Source: Streptomyces venezuelae (GTDB taxonomy: Bacteria > Actinomycetota > Actinomycetes > Streptomycetales > Streptomycetaceae). Taken from it: a DNA stretch of 64,000 nucleotides. This document shows, one piece after another, positions 59,460 through 64,000 of the stretch (position 1 is the stretch's first letter; the number at the start of each line of letters is the position of its first letter). The DNA lies in NCBI RefSeq assembly GCF_008642275.1, contig NZ_CP029189.1, positions 5,810,001 through 5,874,000 of the forward strand. The letters run 5' to 3'. The notes beneath the pieces were generated by a model. That model was not told where the DNA came from. It made no database searches and saw only the letters and a program-made list of their open reading frames with translations. The position numbers and the translations under genes are program-made.

Positions 59460-61376
59460 GTGCTGCTGACCCGCATCAAGGGACCGCGCGATCTGGACCG
59501 GCTCAGCCAGGAGGAGCTGATCCAGCTCGCGGCAGAGATCAGGTCCTTCCTCGTCGACGCCGTCTCCAAGACCGGCGGGCACCTCGGCCCCAACCTCGGC
59601 GTGGTCGAACTGACGATCGCCCTGCACCGGGTCTTCGAATCGCCCAAGGACAAGGTCCTCTTCGACACCGGCCACCAGGCCTACGTCCACAAGCTGCTCA
59701 CGGGCCGCCAGGACTTCGCCGGCCTGCGCACCAAGAACGGCCTGTCCGGCTACCCCTCGCGCGCCGAGTCCGACCACGACGTGATCGAGAACTCGCACGC
59801 CTCCACCGTGCTCGGCTGGGCCGACGGCCTCGCCAAGGCCAACGAGGTGCTGGGCCGCGAGGACCACCACGTCGCCGCCGTCATCGGCGACGGCGCGCTG
59901 ACCGGCGGCATGGCCTGGGAGGCGCTGAACAACATCGCCGCCGCCAAGGACCGCCCGCTGGTCATCGTCGTCAACGACAACGAGCGCTCCTACGGCCCCA
60001 CCATCGGCGGCCTCGCGAACCACCTGGCGACCCTGCGCACCACGGACGGCTACGAGCGCTTCCTGGCCCGTGGCAAGGAGATCCTGGAGCGCACCCCGGT
60101 CGTCGGGAAGCCGCTCTTCGAGACCCTGCACGGCGCCAAGAAGGGCCTCAAGGACTTCATCGCCCCGCAGGGCATGTTCGAGGACCTCGGGCTCAAGTAC
60201 ATCGGGCCCATCGACGGCCACGACATCGAGGCCCTGGAGTCCGCCCTGCAGCGCGCCAAGCGCTTCAGCGGCCCGGTCATCGTGCACTGCCTCACCCAGA
60301 AGGGCCGGGGCTACACCCCGGCCCTGGAGCACGAGGCGGACCGTTTCCACGCCGTCGGCGTGATCCACCCGGACACCGGCCTGCCGGTCAAGACCGCCGC
60401 CGCCAGCTGGACCTCCGTCTTCGCCGACGAGATGGTCAAGATCGGCCACGAGCGCCCGGACATCGTCGGCATCACCGCGGCCATGCTCCACCCGGTCGGC
60501 CTCAACAAGTTCGCCGAGGCCTTCCCGGACCGCATCTACGACGTCGGCATCGCCGAGCAGCACGGCGCGACCTCCGCGGCCGGCCTCGCCACCGGCGGCG
60601 TCCACCCCGTCTTCGCGGTGTACGCCACCTTCCTCAACCGCGCCTTCGACCAGGTCCTGATGGACGTCGCCCTGCACAAGTGCGGCGTCACCTTCGTCCT
60701 GGACCGCGCCGGTGTCACCGGCGACGACGGCGCCTCCCACAACGGCATGTGGGACATGTCCATCCTGCAGGTCGTCCCCGGCCTGCGCCTCGCCGCACCG
60801 CGCGACGCCGAGCAGCTGCGCGCCCAGCTCCGCGAGGCCGTCGAGGTCAAGGACGCCCCGACCGTGGTCCGCTTCTCCAAGGGCGTCGTCGGCCCGGCCG
60901 TCCCGGCCGTCGGCCGGATCGGCGGCATGGACGTGCTGCGCGCCCCGGGCGCCGAGGTCACCCGGCCGGACGTACTCCTCGTCTCGGTCGGCGCACTCGC
61001 CCCGATGTGCCTGGAGATCGCCGATCTGCTGGACAAGCAGGGCATCTCCACGACCGTGGTCGACCCCCGCTGGGTCAAGCCCGTGGACGAGGCCCTGGCC
61101 CCGCTCGCGGACCGGCACCGCGTCGTCGTCACCGTCGAGGACAACGGCCGCGCCGGCGGCGTGGGCTCCGCCGTCTCGCAGGCCCTGCGCGACGCGGGTG
61201 TCGACGTACCGCTGCGCGACTTCGGCATCCCGCAGCGCTTCCTCGACCACGCCCTCCGCAAGGAGATCCTGGCGGAGATCGGCCTGACCGCGCCGGACAT
61301 CGCCCGGCAGGTCACCGGCCTCGTCGCCAAGCTGGACGGCCGCTACGACAGCGAGCCGGCCGCCGCCGTCGACTAG
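59460..61376 (+). CDS. dxs: 1-deoxy-D-xylulose-5-phosphate synthase
   Basis: 638 residues from GTG 59460 (AAGGAGG 6 nt upstream); the frame is open further upstream but without support. The TPP-binding [16 protein letters not shown], the N-terminal [17 protein letters not shown] and the transketolase-like central and C-terminal domains are complete. It joins pyruvate and glyceraldehyde 3-phosphate in the first step of the MEP isoprenoid pathway. Streptomyces often carry two dxs genes. It is monocistronic with its own terminator. Confidence 0.95.
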   Translation: MLLTRIKGPRDLDRLSQEELIQLAAEIRSFLVDAVSKTGGHLGPNLGVVELTIALHRVFESPKDKVLFDTGHQAYVHKLLTGRQDFAGLRTKNGLSGYPSRAESDHDVIENSHASTVLGWADGLAKANEVLGREDHHVAAVIGDGALTGGMAWEALNNIAAAKDRPLVIVVNDNERSYGPTIGGLANHLATLRTTDGYERFLARGKEILERTPVVGKPLFETLHGAKKGLKDFIAPQGMFEDLGLKYIGPIDGHDIEALESALQRAKRFSGPVIVHCLTQKGRGYTPALEHEADRFHAVGVIHPDTGLPVKTAAASWTSVFADEMVKIGHERPDIVGITAAMLHPVGLNKFAEAFPDRIYDVGIAEQHGATSAAGLATGGVHPVFAVYATFLNRAFDQVLMDVALHKCGVTFVLDRAGVTGDDGASHNGMWDMSILQVVPGLRLAAPRDAEQLRAQLREAVEVKDAPTVVRFSKGVVGPAVPAVGRIGGMDVLRAPGAEVTRPDVLLVSVGALAPMCLEIADLLDKQGISTTVVDPRWVKPVDEALAPLADRHRVVVTVEDNGRAGGVGSAVSQALRDAGVDVPLRDFGIPQRFLDHALRKEILAEIGLTAPDIARQVTGLVAKLDGRYDSEPAAAVD

Positions 61377-61426
61377 TACGGAACTAGCCCACGCGCCGTT
61401 CGTAGATCGACGCGCGGTTGCACGTC

Positions 61427-61470
61427 ACGGGCCGGGAGATCACTCTTGAAGGGTGGGCCTCCCGGCCCGT
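61427..61470 (+). terminator. dxs terminator
   Basis: Perfect 12-bp stem ACGGGCCGGGAG (61427-61438) / CTCCCGGCCCGT (61459-61470) with a 20-nt loop. It ends 30 nt before the permease start codon. Confidence 0.8.
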
Positions 61471-61499
61471 TCGTGCGTCGTCACCTCTCGGAGGCGTCG

Positions 61500-62999
61500 G
61501 TGAGCAATGATCTGAACAGCCCCTTCCGTACCAAGACGGTGGAGCAGTCCATCCGCGACACGGAGGAGCCGGAACACGCGCTCCGGAAGTCGCTTTCCGC
61601 CTGGGACCTCACGGTCTTCGGTGTGGGCGTCATCATCGGCACCGGCATCTTCGTCCTCACGGGCATCGCAGCCCGGAACAACGCCGGTCCCGCCACCGCC
61701 CTGGCCTTCGTGGCCGCAGGCATCGTCTGTGCCCTCGCGGCGCTCTGCTACGCCGAGTTCGCGTCCACCGTCCCGGTGGCCGGGTCGGCGTACACGTTCT
61801 CGTACGCCTCGATCGGCGAGCTGCCCGCCTGGATCATCGGCTGGGACCTGGTGCTCGAATTCGCACTGGGCACGGCCGTCGTCGCGGTCGGCTGGTCCGG
61901 GTACGTACGCCACCTCATGGACACCAACCTGGGCTGGACGCTGCCGACGTCCCTGTCCGGCCCCGATGCCGGCGGGCACTTCGACCTGCTGGCGTTCCTG
62001 CTGGTCCTGGTGCTGACGTGGATCCTGGTCGTCGGGACGAAGCTCTCGGCCCGCATCACCGCGGTCGTCGTCGCCATCAAGGTCACGGTCGTGCTGCTGG
62101 TCATCGTCGCGGGCCTGTTCTTCATCAAGGCCGACAACTACTCGCCCTTCATCCCGCCCGCCCAGCCACAGGCCGAAGGCGTCAGCGGCTGGCACTCGCC
62201 CCTGGTCCAGCTGCTCTTCGGCTACGAGCCCACGAACTTCGGCGTCATGGGCATCTTCACGGCGGCCTCGCTCATCTTCTTCGCCTTCATCGGCTTCGAC
62301 GTGGTGGCGACGGCGGCCGAGGAGACCAAGAACCCCCAGCGGGACATGCCGCGCGGCATCCTCGGCTCGCTGCTGATCTGCACGGTGCTCTACGTCGCCG
62401 TGACCCTGGTGGTCACGGGCATGCAGAAGTACTCGGAGATGTCCCCGACCGCGCCGCTCGCCGAAGCGTTCAAATCGGTGAACCAGCCGTTCTTCTCGGG
62501 TGCCATCAGCCTCGGCGCGGCCGTCGGCCTGATCACCGTGTGCATGATCCTGCTGCTCGGCCAGACCCGCGTGTTCTTCGCGATGAGCCGTGACGGTCTG
62601 CTGCCGCGGGTCTTCTCCGTGACGCACCCGAAGTACCGCACCCCCTACCGGGCGACCCTGCTGCTCGGCGGGATCATCGCGGTCGTCGCGGGCTTCACCA
62701 GCCTGGAGACCCTGGCGGAACTGGTGAACATCGGTACCCTGTTCGCCTTCGTGGTGGTCGCCCTCGGCGTGATCGTCCTGCGCAAGACCCGCCCCGACCT
62801 GCACCGGTCCTTCCGCACCCCGTGGGTGCCGTTCATCCCGATCGTGTCGATCGCGGCCTCGCTGTGGCTGATGCTCAACCTGCCGGCCGAGACCTGGCTG
62901 CGCTTCGGCATCTGGATGGTCATCGGCGTCATCGTCTACTTCGCCTACGGCTACCGCAACAGCCGCCTGCACAAGGTCGGCCAGAACGCGGAGTTCTAG
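61500..62999 (+). CDS. APC family amino acid permease
   Basis: 499 residues from GTG 61500 (GGAGG 6 nt upstream). Twelve or more membrane helices. Helix 1 carries the GVGVIIGTGIFVLTG motif of APC transporters, which binds the amino-acid carboxylate, and the FFAFIGFDVVATAAEETKNPQRDMPRGI loop is typical of the cationic amino-acid (CAT/YfnA) subgroup. It should import an amino acid with protons; lysine, arginine or a small neutral amino acid cannot be told apart. Confidence 0.9.
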   Translation: MSNDLNSPFRTKTVEQSIRDTEEPEHALRKSLSAWDLTVFGVGVIIGTGIFVLTGIAARNNAGPATALAFVAAGIVCALAALCYAEFASTVPVAGSAYTFSYASIGELPAWIIGWDLVLEFALGTAVVAVGWSGYVRHLMDTNLGWTLPTSLSGPDAGGHFDLLAFLLVLVLTWILVVGTKLSARITAVVVAIKVTVVLLVIVAGLFFIKADNYSPFIPPAQPQAEGVSGWHSPLVQLLFGYEPTNFGVMGIFTAASLIFFAFIGFDVVATAAEETKNPQRDMPRGILGSLLICTVLYVAVTLVVTGMQKYSEMSPTAPLAEAFKSVNQPFFSGAISLGAAVGLITVCMILLLGQTRVFFAMSRDGLLPRVFSVTHPKYRTPYRATLLLGGIIAVVAGFTSLETLAELVNIGTLFAFVVVALGVIVLRKTRPDLHRSFRTPWVPFIPIVSIAASLWLMLNLPAETWLRFGIWMVIGVIVYFAYGYRNSRLHKVGQNAEF

Positions 63000-63026
63000 C
63001 GGGCCGCCGGTCCGCTGCGGCGAACC

Positions 63027-63063
63027 GGCGAGGGCCGTACGGGTCGCCCGTACGGCCCTCGCC
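63027..63063 (+). terminator. permease terminator
   Basis: Perfect 17-bp stem GGCGAGGGCCGTACGGG / CCCGTACGGCCCTCGCC with a 3-nt loop, ending 25 nt before the methyltransferase start. Confidence 0.88.
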
Positions 63064-63087
63064 ACGTGAGGACACGGCAGGACACCC

Positions 63088-63897
63088 ATGACGCACAGGG
63101 AAGAGCACCGGTTCGACGTGTGGACGGCCGGCGCAGACTACGAGCGGTACATGGGACGGTGGAGCCGCCCCGTCGCGGAACGGTTCACAGGCTGGCTCGG
63201 CCTCCCCGGCCGACTGCTGTGGCTCGACGTGGGATGCGGCACCGGCGGGCTGTCGGCGACGGTGGCCGCCCGCTGCCGGCCCCGTACGGTCCTGGCGGTC
63301 GACCGGTCGCCGGGTTACGCGGCCTGGGCCAGGTCCGCGGCCACGGCCGGGACGCACGTCGCCGTGGCGGACGCGACGGCCCTGCCGGTGCGCGACGGGG
63401 CCTGCGACGCGGTGGTCAGCGGGCTGACCCTGAACTTCCTGGAACCGCCCGCCGCGGCCGTCGCCGAGATGGTCCGCGCGGTCCGCCCGGGCGGCCCGGT
63501 CGCGGCGTACGTGTGGGACTACGCGGGAGGCATGGACCTGCTGCGGCTCTTCTGGGGCGCGGCCACCCTGGCGGACCCGTCCGCGGCGGCGCTGGACGAG
63601 CGCCGGCGTTTTCCCCTGTGCCGTCCGGAGGCGCTGAGCGCGCTGTGGACGGGGGCGGGCCTGGGCGACGTGTCGGTCGTCCCGATCGAGGTGCCCATGG
63701 TGTTCGCCGACTTCGCGGACCTGTGGGAGCCGTTCCTGCGGGGACAGGGCCCGGCTCCGGGATACCTCGCCGCCCTGCCCGCGGCCGAACGGGAGCGGGT
63801 ACGGGACACGCTCAGGGCGGCCGTCCCGTGCGGGCCGGACGGATCGGTCACCCTCACGGCCCGGGCCTGGGCGGTGAGGGGGTGGCGTGCCGGGTGA
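63088..63897 (+). CDS. class I SAM-dependent methyltransferase
   Basis: 269 residues. SAM-binding motif I is LWLDVGCGTGGLS (44-56), followed by the acidic VLAVDRS and the VADATALPVRDGACDAVVSG block (motifs II-III) of Methyltransf_11/25 enzymes. The N-terminal YERYMGRWSRPVAERF is seen in a group of small-molecule methyltransferases. Substrate unknown; it stands between two terminator-like regions. Confidence 0.88.
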   Translation: MTHREEHRFDVWTAGADYERYMGRWSRPVAERFTGWLGLPGRLLWLDVGCGTGGLSATVAARCRPRTVLAVDRSPGYAAWARSAATAGTHVAVADATALPVRDGACDAVVSGLTLNFLEPPAAAVAEMVRAVRPGGPVAAYVWDYAGGMDLLRLFWGAATLADPSAAALDERRRFPLCRPEALSALWTGAGLGDVSVVPIEVPMVFADFADLWEPFLRGQGPAPGYLAALPAAERERVRDTLRAAVPCGPDGSVTLTARAWAVRGWRAG

Positions 63898-63980
63898 GGC
63901 GTCCCGCGGCCGCCCCGGAGGGCGCGGGCCCGGGGCCCCCGCCCCGCTCGGCCCGTGCCCCCGTGCGGCCCCGGCCCGGT

Positions 63981-64000
63981 TCAGCCCTTGGCGGGAGAGT
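63981..64000 (-). CDS. possible 3' end of a minus-strand gene
   Basis: Only the last codons are in the window: on the minus strand the frame reads SPAKG then TGA at 63981-63983. The G+C-rich inverted sequence GGGCCCGGGGCCC just downstream could be its terminator. Too short to identify. Confidence 0.25.

Overview
The window is about 72% G+C with GTG/TTG starts, many ATGA/GTGA overlaps, Tat signals and mycothiol-type enzymes. It is a Streptomyces chromosome segment. The run acnA, ngcEFG, rok7B7, xylFGH, dxs follows the gene order I recall for the SCO5999-SCO6013 region of S. coelicolor. I see no rRNA, tRNA, CRISPR array, insertion sequence or phage module.

Region 1 (1-1.7 kb): the end of an acyl-CoA dehydrogenase gene, a RidA-family protein and a mycothiol-dependent maleylpyruvate isomerase-family protein.

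Region 2 (1.8-24.2 kb): a coherent block for degrading collagen-like, hydroxyproline-rich peptides. It encodes a secreted M9 collagenase, an Xaa-Pro aminopeptidase, a five-gene peptide ABC importer and an S9 prolyl/dipeptidyl peptidase. It also encodes a hydroxyproline operon: three D-hydroxyproline dehydrogenase-type subunits, a DapA-family deaminase, two proline-racemase-superfamily enzymes, an ornithine-cyclodeaminase-family reductase and a GntR/FCD regulator. Six promoter regions in this block carry versions of one element, GTGACATWNTAC, which I read as the GntR operator. Two of these promoters, for the collagenase and for the importer, share an almost identical core with -35 TTGTCA, a 17-bp spacer and -10 TATGTT. 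A Tat-exported 5'-nucleotidase-like enzyme sits inside the block.

Region 3 (24.2-30.1 kb): a DHA2 drug exporter, an FBP (FusB-like zinc finger) protein, a cytochrome P450, a class II glutamine amidotransferase, two small unknown proteins and a NUDIX hydrolase.

Region 4 (30.3-37.3 kb): an accessory locus with visibly lower G+C. A complete class II histidyl-tRNA synthetase faces a tight five-gene minus-strand operon: a 62-residue peptide with a Cys/Thr/Ser-rich tail, a GRDP-like protein, a PhyH-type Fe(II)/2-oxoglutarate dioxygenase, an aminoglycoside-phosphotransferase-fold kinase and a P-loop kinase. A divergent XRE/TPR regulator lies upstream. This looks like an undescribed peptide-modification locus and is the best candidate here for a new system.

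Region 5 (37.3-43.7 kb): a MurA enzyme fused to an N-terminal XRE domain, a MarR regulator divergent from a haloalkane dehalogenase, and a Tat-exported amidohydrolase divergent from a LacI regulator.

Region 6 (43.8-64 kb): aconitase; the N-acetylglucosamine/chitobiose importer NgcEFG with a DasR-like site; a membrane protein; a MgtA-type Mg2+ ATPase with a leader peptide ORF; the ROK regulator Rok7B7; XylFGH; Dxs; an APC permease; and a methyltransferase. Several operons end in long perfect hairpins.
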